From Mesorhizobium sp. LNHC252B00 (lineage in GTDB: Bacteria > Pseudomonadota > Alphaproteobacteria > Rhizobiales > Rhizobiaceae): a stretch of 64,000 nt of DNA. Every line of letters begins with the position of its first letter. Position 1 is the stretch's first letter. The notes beneath the pieces are model-generated. The model ran no database searches and was not told the origin of the DNA. It saw only the letters and a list, made by a program, of their open reading frames with translations. The stretch lies in assembly GCF_000502955.1 (NCBI RefSeq), contig NZ_AYWO01000003.1, forward strand, positions 152,958-216,957, written 5' to 3'. Positions 53,451 to 63,319 of the stretch are shown here, piece after piece. The translations under genes and the position numbers were made by a program.

Positions 53451-53632
53451 TCGAACCTCCTGTTGCAACACCCGAATCTTATATTAGCGTTGGCTGTTGT
53501 GAGGCTGACCTGGCAAGTCCGCCGGCAGCCGCAGTCAGGAGGCGTGAAAAACCTGGGAAATGGGGAGTCTTGCGACCGAGCCGCAAGGCGGCTCGGCGAC
53601 GGGCAATTCCCGTCCGGTTCAGTTGGGGACGG

Positions 53633-53923
53633 CTAACAACCTTCGGTGGTCTTTTTCACATGGCCTGGAGCAGCCGTCTTGGCATCGGTGTCCTGCTGAC
53701 CAGGAGCGGACTGTTTCGCACTGCCGGTTTGTTGGCCCGGCGCACAATCCTTGGCAGAGTTCGGATTGATGCCGCTCGTGGTCGTCTTGTCGGTGCCCTG
53801 GTCGGTGGTGCTTGGCATAGTTGTCGTCGTCGTCGACGACCCGCTGGTTGATGTGCCGGACTGAGCAAATGCAAATCCGGCGGACATGACAAGGAAGGCC
53901 GAGGTCAGAAGAATGTTTTTCAT
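53633..53923 (-). CDS. Small secreted Ser/Thr/Gly-rich protein
   Basis: A 96-residue exported protein. The signal peptide is MKNILLTSAFLVMSAGFAFA with cleavage before QSGTSTS. The mature part is low-complexity (STTTTTMPSTTDQ), with two short related segments DCAPGQQTGSAKQ and SAPGQQDTDAKTAAPG, and ends in Cys. AGGAG precedes ATG 53923. Likely an unstructured periplasmic or surface protein; function unknown. Confidence 0.65.
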   Translation of the reverse strand: MKNILLTSAFLVMSAGFAFAQSGTSTSGSSTTTTTMPSTTDQGTDKTTTSGINPNSAKDCAPGQQTGSAKQSAPGQQDTDAKTAAPGHVKKTTEGC

Positions 53924-54181
53924 GATCAACTCCTGATTTAGAGAGCGATAAAGCGCCTCGACACCAACCGAGAGCTGAACGAACGGTTCCCTGAAAACGG
54001 CGATTGTTCCAAAAACGTGCAGAGGCGACCCGGCAGGCAACCCGGAGCCTGTCTGTGTCACCGACCTACTCTTGGCCGCTAGCCCAACTCTGCCGCACGA
54101 GGCCCACTAGACCCGGCGCCCAGCGCAACCTTGCATGCCAGTGGCCGCCGCGCGATGCTGTCGCCAGGGTTGGAACGAATC

Positions 54182-54613
54182 ATGCGAAAAATTCTGGTGT
54201 CGGGGCTGCTGCTCGCGGCGGTTTTTTCCGTAAATCCGGCTCGGGCGCTGGACAGCAGCGGAGCGCCCGTCGTGGTGACGCCACTGGCATCGCGCACGAC
54301 GACCGCGTCCGGTCAGCCGATCATGCTGCCGCAGAAGAACGTGCAGGTGCTGGTGTCGACCTATGACATCGCGCCAGGCGCGACTTTACCGGTTCACAGA
54401 CATCCCTTCCCGCGCTACGCCTATGTCCAGGCCGGAACGCTGAAGGTCACCAATGTCGAGACCGGCAACAGCAACACCTACAAATCAGGCGATTTCATTA
54501 TCGAAATGATCGGTCAGTGGCATCAGGCCACCAATATCGGCGATGGCCCGGTCAAGCTACTGGTCATCGATCAGGTCGAGGAAGGCGCCAAGAATACGGA
54601 ACTGCGCCAGTAG
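54182..54613 (+). CDS. Exported cupin-domain protein
   Basis: A 143-residue protein with a signal peptide (ILVSGLLLAAVFSVNPARA) and a single cupin_2 barrel. Metal-binding motif 1 is PVHRHPFPRYAYVQAGTLKV (about 73-92, two His), and motif 2 the region IIEMIGQWHQATNIGDGPVK (about 105-124, one His). ATG 54182 is the start. Periplasmic cupins of this kind have no agreed substrate. Confidence 0.82.
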   Translation: MRKILVSGLLLAAVFSVNPARALDSSGAPVVVTPLASRTTTASGQPIMLPQKNVQVLVSTYDIAPGATLPVHRHPFPRYAYVQAGTLKVTNVETGNSNTYKSGDFIIEMIGQWHQATNIGDGPVKLLVIDQVEEGAKNTELRQ

Positions 54614-54691
54614 CGGCCAAGGCGATATCCGCGCCCAGATGTCAGGAGGTGTGCCGCGCGTCACAGTGCACCGCCCCACCCCCGTGCAAGG

Positions 54692-55147
54692 CTAGCCCCA
54701 ACTACCGACCATCTGCCTCGTGGTGGCGTTCAGCCGGTTGAAGGCGTTGATGAGCGCAATCTGGATGACCAACGCGGCCAGCGCCTTTTCATCATAATGC
54801 CGGGCGGCCTCGTCCCAGACATCGTCCGGTACCGCGTCCGACCGGTCGGCGAGCCGTGTGCCGGCCTCGGTAAGCGCCAGCGCCGCGCGCTCCGCCTCGG
54901 TGAAGTAGGGTGTCTCCCGCCATGCCGCGAGTGCAAAGATGCGCTCGTCCTTTTCACCGGCCTTCTTCAGTTCGCGGGCATGCATGTCGACGCAGACGGC
55001 GCAGTTGTTGATCTGGCTGGCGCGCAGATGGATGAGCTTGCGGGTGACATAGGGCAATTCGGCTGACTCGGTCGACTTGTCCAGCGCCAGCAGCGCCTGC
55101 ACGGAACCGGGAATGAGCATCACCGGGTTCTTGATTCTTGCTTGCAT
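54692..55147 (-). CDS. Carboxymuconolactone decarboxylase / AhpD-like protein
   Basis: A 151-residue alkylhydroperoxidase-type protein. The catalytic motif NNCAVCVDMHARELKK (about residues 51-66) has the CxxC and downstream His of AhpD-like enzymes, preceded by LIHLRASQI. The later DEKALAALVIQIALINAFNR is also typical. ATG 55147 is preceded by AAAGGAG. Likely peroxide or redox related; substrate unknown. Confidence 0.9.
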   Translation of the reverse strand: MQARIKNPVMLIPGSVQALLALDKSTESAELPYVTRKLIHLRASQINNCAVCVDMHARELKKAGEKDERIFALAAWRETPYFTEAERAALALTEAGTRLADRSDAVPDDVWDEAARHYDEKALAALVIQIALINAFNRLNATTRQMVGSWG

Positions 55148-55416
55148 GGTCTTTCTCCTTTGAGGTGTTCGTCGGGACGTGTTTTGCCGACCCGGATGCA
55201 AGGCATCCGAGGTTGTGAATTTGAAAGGATTGTCGGCCGCAACGCCGCGCTGCCACAGGAAACCAATAACCACATGGCTATGGGTTTACCCATAACTCAA
55301 CAGTTATGAGAGTCAAGCAGGAAATGTCCGCTGGCCCAAATGGCGGCGCTGTTCGCGCTTTCACACCAACCGGCCCAATGCTAGGGCTGGCGGCGACATC
55401 ATGGATTGGATAGCCC

Positions 55417-56175
55417 TTGACCAGAGAAACTCGCCTGCCGCTGATCGAAATCTGTGTCGAAGGTATCGACGGCCTTCTGGCAGCACAGGCTGCCGGCGCC
55501 GACCGGGTCGAACTGTGCGCCAGCCTCATTGAAGGCGGCATCACGCCGAGCCTCGGCACCGTGCGCGCCGCCCTCGACCAGGCGACCGTGCCATTCCACG
55601 TCATGGTGCGGCCGCGCGGCGGGGATTTTCTCTACAGTGAGAACGAGTACGCATCGATGCTCGCCGATGTCTCGGCGCTGCGCGACCTCGGCGTACCCGG
55701 CGTGGTGTTCGGCTGCCTGAACGGCGACGGCACCATTGACGAGGCGCGCATGAGCGAACTGACGCAGGCTGCCGGGGCCTTGAACGTCACGTGCCACCGC
55801 GCTTTCGACATGACGCGTGACCCGGCCGAGGCGCTCGAAGCGCTGATCCGCAGCAAGGTCGGCCGCGTGCTGACCAGCGGCCAGCGTGACACCGCCATCG
55901 AAGGCTTGCCGCTGTTGGCGGATCTGGTGCGGCAGGCCGGCGATCGCATCGTCATCCTCGGCTGCGGCGGGCTCGATCTCGGCAACATTGCCGAAGTGCG
56001 CAGAAAAACCGGTCTGTCCGAAATGCATTTCGCCGCCCTCAGGGAGGTGCCGAGCGCCATGGATTATCGCAACCCCCAGGTCGGCATGGGCGGCTCCGAC
56101 CTCGACCGCGAGTATCGCAACACACTGACCGACACCGACCTGGTGGCAGCCACCATCAAGGCAGCCAAGGCATGA
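55417..56175 (+). CDS. cutC: Copper homeostasis protein CutC family
   Basis: A 252-residue TIM-barrel protein. Blocks LIEICVEGIDGLLAAQAAGA and DRVELCASLIEGGITPSLG (about 9-47), then MVRPRGGDFLYSENE and CHRAFDMTRDP, are CutC signatures, as is VLTSGQRDTAIEG. The start appears to be TTG 55417, because no in-frame ATG or GTG precedes the conserved N-terminus. The family is named for copper tolerance, but its true role is unclear. It overlaps the acetyltransferase gene by four bases. Confidence 0.9.
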   Translation: MTRETRLPLIEICVEGIDGLLAAQAAGADRVELCASLIEGGITPSLGTVRAALDQATVPFHVMVRPRGGDFLYSENEYASMLADVSALRDLGVPGVVFGCLNGDGTIDEARMSELTQAAGALNVTCHRAFDMTRDPAEALEALIRSKVGRVLTSGQRDTAIEGLPLLADLVRQAGDRIVILGCGGLDLGNIAEVRRKTGLSEMHFAALREVPSAMDYRNPQVGMGGSDLDREYRNTLTDTDLVAATIKAAKA

Positions 56176-56669
56176 TCACAATCCCTGCCCCGATGACCCG
56201 CGTATCCGCCGAAGACGAAGCGCAGATCCTGGCGCTCAACAACGAGCATGCCGCAGAACTGTCTTGGCTCGAGCCCGAACGGCTCTCCTTCCTGCTTGGG
56301 GAAGCATTTTACGCGCGCCGCATCGGCGATCTCGAAGCGTTCATCATGACTTTTGATCAGGACGCCCGTTACGACAGTCCGAATTTCTTATGGTTCCGCG
56401 AACGCTACGAGCGCTTCATCTATGTCGACCGCGTCGTCGTCGCGGCGCAAGCGCGTGGCCGCGGTCATGCCCGCCGGCTCTATCAGGACCTGTTCGGCCA
56501 TGTTGAGCGCGCCGGCCACACGCTGGTCACCTGCGAAGTCAACATCGACCCGCCGAACCCCGCCTCGGATGCCTTTCACGCCGCCCTCGGCTTTGCCGAA
56601 GCCGGCGACGCCGTGATCTATGGCGGCAAGAAAGCGGTGCGCTATTACGTCAGGTCGCTGCAGGCATAG
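56172..56669 (+). CDS. GNAT-family N-acetyltransferase
   Basis: A 165-residue acetyltransferase. The acetyl-CoA-binding motif A is IYVDRVVVAAQARGRGHARR, followed by LYQDLFGHVERAG (about 80-112). The C-terminal FHAALGFAEAGDAVIYGGKK is the usual motif B region. Translationally coupled to cutC (ATGA overlap). Substrate unknown. Confidence 0.88.
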   Translation: MITIPAPMTRVSAEDEAQILALNNEHAAELSWLEPERLSFLLGEAFYARRIGDLEAFIMTFDQDARYDSPNFLWFRERYERFIYVDRVVVAAQARGRGHARRLYQDLFGHVERAGHTLVTCEVNIDPPNPASDAFHAALGFAEAGDAVIYGGKKAVRYYVRSLQA

Positions 56670-56712
56670 ACAGGCCGAGCGCACCGCAAAACGCCTGAAC
56701 GGCTCGATTGCC

Positions 56713-57735
56713 TCACCAATTGCGGTTGAGCCATTCACGAGCGGGGCGCTCGATGACGTAGTAGCTGCAGAGCGCGCAGGCAAAGACGCCGGCGAGCATC
56801 AGGACCGGCGCACTGCCTTGCTCGTAGACGAATTTGTAGAACGGCTGCTGCCACAGATACAGCGAGTACGACCACAGGCCCAGCGTCGCCATCGGCCAGG
56901 AGGACAGCAATCCGGAAAAATAGCGCGGGCTGAAATCGAGCACATTGACGGCCAGAGCCAGCAGCGGGACGGCGAGGAGATAATGGATCGGCGTCGGCAC
57001 CGGATCGAGGAACAGCAGAACGGCACAGATCGATGCAGCGAGCGCCACATGCTTGCCTGTCATGATCGACGGCAGCCTGCCATCGGCCTTGAGCAGGCAG
57101 ATCGAAGCCGACAGCAGGATCGACGCGATGTGCACGTCGGTGCGCCAATAAGTGGTTTCGTAATCCATCCCGAGGACCCAGTACGAAACCGCGCCGTTGG
57201 CCATGGCAAGCGAGGCCAGCGCCAGGAGCAGTACGACGACGCGGGAGCGCGTTGAGACGATCACGCTGATCAGCGCCAGGATGACATAGGCATGCTCCTC
57301 GATGCAAAGCGACCAGATATGGTCGAGCGCCCCTGCCCGCGTCACCAGAATGCCGGCATAATTATACGTGAATGTCAGTGCCGTCAGCGCCGCCTTCCAC
57401 TTGAAGGAGATGAACGTGCTGACGAGCGCAATCATCGCGACGATCACAAAAACCAGGAGAGCCGGGTAGATGCGGGAGAACCGGCGCTTGAAGAATTTCT
57501 TCAGCGGATAACGTTCGATGAACAGGATCTCGCCCATCAGCCGGCCGCTGAGCACGAAGAAGAATTCGACGCCCAGTACGCCGAGATTGATTCCGGGGAC
57601 AGGGAAAAAATGGCCGATCAGGACCAGCCCGATTGAAAGACCACGCCAGCCGTCGAGATAGGCCAGTCTTGTTCGGGCCGGTCTGTCGGCGGCGGATCGA
57701 GACGGAACGACATGCGTCGAGGAGATGTCGGTCAT
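56713..57735 (-). CDS. Membrane acyltransferase (acyltransferase 3 / OafA family)
   Basis: A 340-residue polytopic acyltransferase that typically O-acetylates surface polysaccharides. The N-terminal AYLDGWRGLSIGLVLIGHFF (about 23-42) has the RG and His of family 3, and GVEFFFVLSGRLM is the other signature. About ten hydrophobic segments follow, ending in ERPAREWLNRNW. ATG 57735 has AAAGGA upstream. The upstream leader folds into a hairpin that includes this site (see the entry at 57742-57767). The open frame continues further upstream without conserved character. Confidence 0.88.
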   Translation of the reverse strand: MTDISSTHVVPSRSAADRPARTRLAYLDGWRGLSIGLVLIGHFFPVPGINLGVLGVEFFFVLSGRLMGEILFIERYPLKKFFKRRFSRIYPALLVFVIVAMIALVSTFISFKWKAALTALTFTYNYAGILVTRAGALDHIWSLCIEEHAYVILALISVIVSTRSRVVVLLLALASLAMANGAVSYWVLGMDYETTYWRTDVHIASILLSASICLLKADGRLPSIMTGKHVALAASICAVLLFLDPVPTPIHYLLAVPLLALAVNVLDFSPRYFSGLLSSWPMATLGLWSYSLYLWQQPFYKFVYEQGSAPVLMLAGVFACALCSYYVIERPAREWLNRNW

Positions 57736-57741
57736 GCCGAT

Positions 57742-57767
57742 CCTTTCGCATTTAGGCATGCGAAAGG
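57742..57767 (-). promoter_or_regulatory. Leader hairpin covering the acyltransferase ribosome-binding site
   Basis: CCTTTCGCA (57742-57750) and TGCGAAAGG (57759-57767) form a perfect nine-base inverted repeat with an eight-base loop. In the minus-strand RNA the 3' arm contains GAAAGG, the ribosome-binding sequence of the acyltransferase, nine bases before its ATG. Folding would hide it. An operator for a protein is the alternative. Confidence 0.5.
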
Positions 57768-57945
57768 GCACGGCGGTGAACCGCGCCGACCCGGCTCGCA
57801 TTCCCGCCCCAGTCCATATTGCAGTGCAAGATAAACTTGTGCAAGTGCGAGATTGCTGCGGATCAGTACCGGCCGAAGGGTCGACCGCAATTGTCTCAAG
57901 CAAAGGGTTGGTGCGCGAACTGGACAACGACAGTTGCAACACACA

Positions 57946-57968
57946 AAAGGGGCCAATGAGGCCCCTTT
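57946..57968 (-). terminator. Terminator of the CO-dehydrogenase-like operon
   Basis: AAAGGGGCC (57946-57954) pairs with GGCCCCTTT (57960-57968) around a five-base loop; the minus strand continues as TTTTGTGTG. It lies 22 bases past the medium-subunit stop. Confidence 0.85.
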
Positions 57969-57989
57969 CGTTGTTCGCAGCTGATCGTA

Positions 57990-58787
57990 TCAGGCGTTGG
58001 CGGCAGCCACCGCGCGCTTGGCCATCACCGCGATCAGATTGGCGCGATAGTCGGCCGAGGCATGGATGTCGGTCATCAAATTCTTCGCCGAAACCTTCAC
58101 GCCATCGAGCGCCGCGACCGCGAAATTCTTGGCGAGTGCGGCCTCGATCTCCTTCGAGCGGAAGACCCCGTCATCACCTGCACCGGTAACGGCAACGCTG
58201 ACGCCATCCTTGCCCTTGGCCACGAACACGCCAACGATGGCGTAGCGCGATGCCGGATTGCGGAATTTTTCATAGGCCGCCTTGGCCGGCGCGGTGAACG
58301 TGACAGCGGTGATGATTTCGCCATCCTTCAACGACGTCTCGAACAGGCCCTTGAAGAACTTGTCGGCCGCGATCTGGCGCTTGTTGGTGACGATGGTGGC
58401 GCCCAACGCCAACAGCGCCGCCGGATAATCGGCCGCCGGATCGTTGTTGGCGACCGAGCCGCCGATCGTCCCCTTGTGGCGCACCGCCGGATCGCCGATC
58501 AGCGATGCCATATGGGCAAGCGCCGGACAGGCCTTCTTCAGCTTCTCGTCGTTGGCGACAGCGTGATGCGTGGTGGCAGCACCGATGGTGACCGTCTTGC
58601 CCGACACTGTAACACCCTGCAGCTCCTTGATCCGCGACAGGTCGACAAGGTCGGACGGTGCGGCGAGCCGGGTCTTCATTGCCGGGATCAATGTCATGCC
58701 GCCCGAAAGCAGCTTGGCGTCGCCCGTCTTGACCAGCTTGGCGGCATCGGCGACCGAGGCGGCACGGTGATAATTGACTGAGTACAT
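57990..58787 (-). CDS. CO-dehydrogenase-like medium subunit (FAD-binding)
   Basis: FAD-binding subunit of a molybdenum hydroxylase of the xanthine dehydrogenase/CO dehydrogenase class. The 265-residue chain has AKLLSGGMTLIPAMKTRLA (about 24-42), TIGGSVANNDPAADYPAALL (about 111-130, FAD contact) and the C-terminal CO_deh_flav_C domain. GGGAGA precedes the ATG. Third gene of the S-L-M operon. Confidence 0.93.
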   Translation of the reverse strand: MYSVNYHRAASVADAAKLVKTGDAKLLSGGMTLIPAMKTRLAAPSDLVDLSRIKELQGVTVSGKTVTIGAATTHHAVANDEKLKKACPALAHMASLIGDPAVRHKGTIGGSVANNDPAADYPAALLALGATIVTNKRQIAADKFFKGLFETSLKDGEIITAVTFTAPAKAAYEKFRNPASRYAIVGVFVAKGKDGVSVAVTGAGDDGVFRSKEIEAALAKNFAVAALDGVKVSAKNLMTDIHASADYRANLIAVMAKRAVAAANA

Positions 58788-58901
58788 TTGTATTTCTCCC
58801 TGGGTGAAAGAGCGAATAGGGAGGAACGATTAGCGAATAGGATTTGTCCCGTCGCACCGCCTTCTCTTCCCGATTCGCTACTCCCTATTCGCTATTCGCA
58901 T
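58788..58901. repeat. Palindromic spacer between medium and large subunit genes
   Basis: AGCGAATAGGGAG (58811-58823) and CTCCCTATTCGCT (58881-58893) are perfect inverted repeats of 13 bases. The unit GCGAATAG occurs again at 58832-58839 and as its complement at 58888 onward. Low-complexity, apparently mobile or slipped repeat DNA inside an operon. Confidence 0.7.
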
Positions 58902-61250
58902 TCAATGTTTCGTCGCGCGGATCGCTGCCCACACGGTGGACGGCGTTGCCGGCATGGCGAGATCGTTGCTGCCGATGGCGTCGGTGATGGCATTGATCAC
59001 CGCCGGCGGCGAGCCGATGGCGCCGGCTTCGCCGCAGCCTTTGATACCGAGCGGATTGCCCGGGCATGGCGTGTTCGAGGTCGAGACCTTGAACGACGGC
59101 AGGTCGCCGGCGCGAGGCATGGTGTAGTCCATGTAGCTCGCGGTCAAAAGCTGACCGCTATTGTCATAGTGGGCGCCTTCCAGCAGCGCCTGGCCGATGC
59201 CTTGCGCAAGCCCGCCATGCACCTGACCCTCGACGATCATCGGGTTGATGATGTTGCCGAAATCGTCGGCGGCGACGAACTGGACGATCTCGGTCATGCC
59301 GGTTTCCGGGTCGACCTCGACCTCGCAGATGTAGCAGCCGGCAGGGAAGGTGAAATTCGACGGATCGTAGAACGCCGTCTCCTTCAGTCCCGGTTCCATC
59401 CCGCCCGGCAGATTATGGGCGGTGTAGGCGGCGAGCGCCATCTGGAACCACGGCACGTGCTTGTCGGTGCCGGCGACCTTCAGCGCGCCGTTCTCGATGA
59501 CGATATCGCTCTCATCGGCCTCGAGCAGATGTGCCGCGATCTTTTTGGCCTTGGCTTCGACCTTGTCGAGCGCCTTGACGATCGCCGACATGCCGACCGC
59601 GCCCGAGCGCGAGCCATAGGTGCCCATGCCCATCTGCACCTTGTCGGTATCGCCATGGACGATCGAGACGGAATCAAGCGGCACGCCGAAGCGCTCGTTG
59701 ACCAGTTGCGCGAAAGTCGTCTCATGGCCCTGGCCGTGGCTGTGCGAGCCGGTCAGCACCTCGATCGTGCCGACGGCATTGACGCGCACCTCTGCCGATT
59801 CCCACAGGCCGACACCGGCGCCGAGCGAACCGACCGCAGCGGACGGCGCGATGCCGCAGGCCTCGATGTAGCAACTCATGCCGATGCCGCGCAGCAGCCC
59901 CTTCTTGGCGGCGGCGGCCTTGCGCTTGGCAAAGCCGGCATAGTCCGACGCCTTCATTGCCGCATCGAGCGAAGCCGCATAGTCGCCGGCGTCATAGCAC
60001 ATGATGACCGGCGTCTGGTGCGGGAACGAGGTGACGAAGTTCTTGCGGCGCAACTCGGCGGGTGAAACGCCGAACTGTCGCGCGGCCGTCTCCATCATGC
60101 GTTCCATGACGAAGGTCGCTTCCGGCCGCCCTGCCCCGCGATAGGCATCGACGGGTGCGGTGTTGGTGTAGATCGCCTTCACATTGGCGTGGATCGCCGG
60201 GATGTTGTACTGGCCCGACAGCAGCGTCGCGTAGAGGTAAGTCGGCGTCGCCGACGAAAACAGTGACATATAAGCGCCGAGATTAGCCTTGGTTTCGACC
60301 TTGAGGCCGAGAATCTTGTGATCCTTGTCGAACGCCATTTCGGCATGGGTGTGATGGTCACGGCCATGCGCATCGGTGAGGAAACTCTCGGTGCGGTCGG
60401 CCACCCATTTGACCGGCACGCCGGTCTTCTTAGATGCCCATAGGCAGACGATCTCTTCGGGATAGATGTAGATTTTCGAGCCAAAGCCGCCGCCGACATC
60501 TGGCGCGATCACGCGCAGCTTGTTTTCCGGCGCGACGTTGTAGAAGGCGCTCATCACCAGCCGCGCCACATGCGGGTTCTGCGAGGTCGTCCAGCAGGTG
60601 TAATGATCCTCCGCCTTGTCATAGTGGCCAAGCGCCGCGCGCGGCTCCATGGCGTTGGGAACCAGCCGGTTGTTGATGATGTCCATCTTCACGACGTGAG
60701 CAGCCTTCTCGAAGGCCGCGGCCGTATCGTCGGCATTGCCGATATCCCAGTCGAAGATCAGATTGTTGTCGGCTTCCGGGTGGATCTGCGGCGCACCCTT
60801 GTCCATTGCCCTGGAGGCATCGACGACGGCCTTCAGCTCCTTGTAGGTGATCTCGACCGCCTCGGCGGCATCACGCGCCTGCCCCTTGGTCTCGGCGACG
60901 ACGATCACGACCGCATCGCCGACATAACGGACGCGGTCGAAGGCCAGCGGCGACCACGCCCCCATCTTCATCGGCGAGCCGTCCTTGGAGTGGATCATCC
61001 AGCCGCAGATGATGTTGCCGATACCGTCGGCCTTGAGTTCCTTGCCGGTCAGCACGCCGATGACGCCCGGCATGTCTTGAGCCTTCTTGACGTCGATCTT
61101 CTTGATCTGCGCATGCGCGTGCGGGCTGCGCACGAAGGCGGCATGCTTCATGCCTGGAACCACCATGTCGTCGACGTAGCGGCCGGCGCCGGTGATGAAC
61201 CGTTTATCTTCCTTGCGCGCGACCCGAGCGCCAACACCTTCAATGCCCAT
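58902..61250 (-). CDS. CO-dehydrogenase-like large subunit, form II
   Basis: Molybdenum cofactor subunit of the aerobic CO dehydrogenase/xanthine oxidase family; 782 residues. The active-site loop reads [12 protein letters not shown] (about residue 370), the form II signature, instead of AYxCSFR of true (form I) CoxL. Other conserved parts are [16 protein letters not shown] and [20 protein letters not shown], and near the C-terminus [20 protein letters not shown] with the catalytic Glu. GGGAGGA precedes the ATG. The gene order S-L-M also fits form II. Whether form II enzymes oxidise CO in vivo is disputed; other substrates are likely. Confidence 0.93.
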   Translation of the reverse strand: MGIEGVGARVARKEDKRFITGAGRYVDDMVVPGMKHAAFVRSPHAHAQIKKIDVKKAQDMPGVIGVLTGKELKADGIGNIICGWMIHSKDGSPMKMGAWSPLAFDRVRYVGDAVVIVVAETKGQARDAAEAVEITYKELKAVVDASRAMDKGAPQIHPEADNNLIFDWDIGNADDTAAAFEKAAHVVKMDIINNRLVPNAMEPRAALGHYDKAEDHYTCWTTSQNPHVARLVMSAFYNVAPENKLRVIAPDVGGGFGSKIYIYPEEIVCLWASKKTGVPVKWVADRTESFLTDAHGRDHHTHAEMAFDKDHKILGLKVETKANLGAYMSLFSSATPTYLYATLLSGQYNIPAIHANVKAIYTNTAPVDAYRGAGRPEATFVMERMMETAARQFGVSPAELRRKNFVTSFPHQTPVIMCYDAGDYAASLDAAMKASDYAGFAKRKAAAAKKGLLRGIGMSCYIEACGIAPSAAVGSLGAGVGLWESAEVRVNAVGTIEVLTGSHSHGQGHETTFAQLVNERFGVPLDSVSIVHGDTDKVQMGMGTYGSRSGAVGMSAIVKALDKVEAKAKKIAAHLLEADESDIVIENGALKVAGTDKHVPWFQMALAAYTAHNLPGGMEPGLKETAFYDPSNFTFPAGCYICEVEVDPETGMTEIVQFVAADDFGNIINPMIVEGQVHGGLAQGIGQALLEGAHYDNSGQLLTASYMDYTMPRAGDLPSFKVSTSNTPCPGNPLGIKGCGEAGAIGSPPAVINAITDAIGSNDLAMPATPSTVWAAIRATKH

Positions 61251-61354
61251 CAGAAATTCCTCCCGGTGAATAGTGAATGGTGAATTGATGAATGGTCGAA
61301 ATGGAGGAGGAGCCCGCGGCCACTCTACTCACCATTCACCATTCACTATTCACC
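61251..61354. repeat. 21-base inverted repeat between large and small subunit genes
   Basis: GGTGAATAGTGAATGG... (61265-61285) and its exact complement ...CCATTCACTATTCACC (61334-61354) are 21 bases each, 48 bases apart. The right arm ends against the small-subunit stop. The unit GTGAAT(A/G)G is itself tandemly repeated. A different sequence from the palindrome between the other two genes, but the same style. Confidence 0.75.
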
Positions 61355-61855
<501 letters not shown>

Positions 61856-62054
61856 GGTCCCTCCCTGGGTATCAACCTTGGTCATCACGCTGCCGACGCG
61901 GTGTTGGCGCGTCAACCCCATGCATTATTCGTACACCGCACAACGGACAAAAAACAGCACGTCGCAAACGCGGCACATTATACTTTCGGTCATGGCCACG
62001 CCCCACCCTGCAATCCCGGCCTGCCCATTGCCAAAACACAGATTGAAGGCAACA

Positions 62055-63305
62055 ATGTTTGTCGACGCGGGCGCCAAAGCACACAAAAAACAGGGCGCGC
62101 ACAAAAACGCGTCGGAGGAAACGCGGAGAACATCGCTGGCCAATTCACGGACGCGCTATGCATGCGGCCTGTCGGCGCTCACCACGGACGAGCCCGACAT
62201 GGAGGCGTTCGCCAGGGCGATCGCGCTGGAGGCAGCCGTGATCGACGCCGGCTTTGCGCTGCTGTTCTTTTCCCAGAGCCTGGTCGAGGCCAGCGCGCTT
62301 GCCCAGGCGCTCATGACCCACGCACCGGCCCTCCATCACGCTGGCTGCTCGACCGCCGGCGAGATCACGCCGCAAGGCCTCGAGGATGGCCACGTGCTCG
62401 CCATGCTGCTTCCGTCCGCCGTGTTCACCGCCGTCAGCGTGATGGTCGACAATTTGTCGTCGTCGGGCATGGACATCATCACCAGTGAGGTCGAGGCCTT
62501 GCGGCGGTCGCTGCGCGCGCGCCTGGGTTGCGATCGCACCCAGGGAACGTTCGCGCTCTGCTTCATCGACGGACTTTCCTATGCCGAGGAAGCGGTGAGT
62601 TCGGCCATCCATTGGGGCCTAGACGACATACCGCTGCTTGGCGGCTCGGCCGGTGACGATCTGAAATTCGAGACGACGCGCCTGATCTCGAACGGCAAGG
62701 TCACCTCCGACAGCGCCATCATCGTACTGGTAGCAACCGAAATTCCTTTCCATGTCTTCAAGACCGACAATTTCGTTCCAACAGACGAAAAGCTGGTGGT
62801 GACGTCGTCAGATCCCGATCACCGCATCGTGCGCGAGTTCAATGCCACCAATGCCGCGGAGGAATATGCCGCTTCCGTCGGCATCGTCGCGCAGATGCTG
62901 ACGCCGCTGAGCTTTGCTTCGCATCCGGTGGTGGTGAAGGTCGGCGGTGAATATTACTGCCGTTCGATCCAGAAGATGCATCCCGACGGCTCGCTGTCAT
63001 TCTTCTGCGCCATCGACGATGGCGTCGTGCTGTCGATCGCCCAGCCCAAGGACATGATCGAAGCGACGCGGGCGGCACTGCGCGATGTCGAGGAGAGGCT
63101 TGGCGGCATCGACATGATCCTCGGCTTCGACTGCGTGCTGCGCCGGCTGGATGCGCGCAACCGGCAAGTGTTTCGCGACATCTCGGAACTCTACCGGGTC
63201 AACAATGTCATCGGCTTCGGCACCTATGGCGAACAGTACCGGTCGATGCATCTGAACCAGACTTTTACCGGCATCGCCTTCGGCGAGCGCCAGGCGGCGG
63301 AATAA
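62055..63305 (+). CDS. FIST-domain protein, NosP-like sensor
   Basis: A 416-residue protein with FIST_N (about 55-240) and FIST_C (about 245-395) domains. Visible blocks are HHAGCSTAGEITPQGLEDGH, PLLGGSAGDDLKFETTRLIS, and the C-terminal VNNVIGFGTYGEQYRSMHLN followed by QTFTGIAFGE. FIST proteins sense small ligands; the NosP subgroup binds nitric oxide through heme and is cotranscribed with a NahK-type kinase, and a kinase gene follows here after 14 bases. ATG 62055 (MFVDAGAKAHKK) has GAAGG upstream; an ATG at 61992 is possible. I cannot confirm the heme-ligating His from sequence alone. Confidence 0.85.
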   Translation: MFVDAGAKAHKKQGAHKNASEETRRTSLANSRTRYACGLSALTTDEPDMEAFARAIALEAAVIDAGFALLFFSQSLVEASALAQALMTHAPALHHAGCSTAGEITPQGLEDGHVLAMLLPSAVFTAVSVMVDNLSSSGMDIITSEVEALRRSLRARLGCDRTQGTFALCFIDGLSYAEEAVSSAIHWGLDDIPLLGGSAGDDLKFETTRLISNGKVTSDSAIIVLVATEIPFHVFKTDNFVPTDEKLVVTSSDPDHRIVREFNATNAAEEYAASVGIVAQMLTPLSFASHPVVVKVGGEYYCRSIQKMHPDGSLSFFCAIDDGVVLSIAQPKDMIEATRAALRDVEERLGGIDMILGFDCVLRRLDARNRQVFRDISELYRVNNVIGFGTYGEQYRSMHLNQTFTGIAFGERQAAE

Positions 63306-63319
63306 GGCGGCGGAATACG

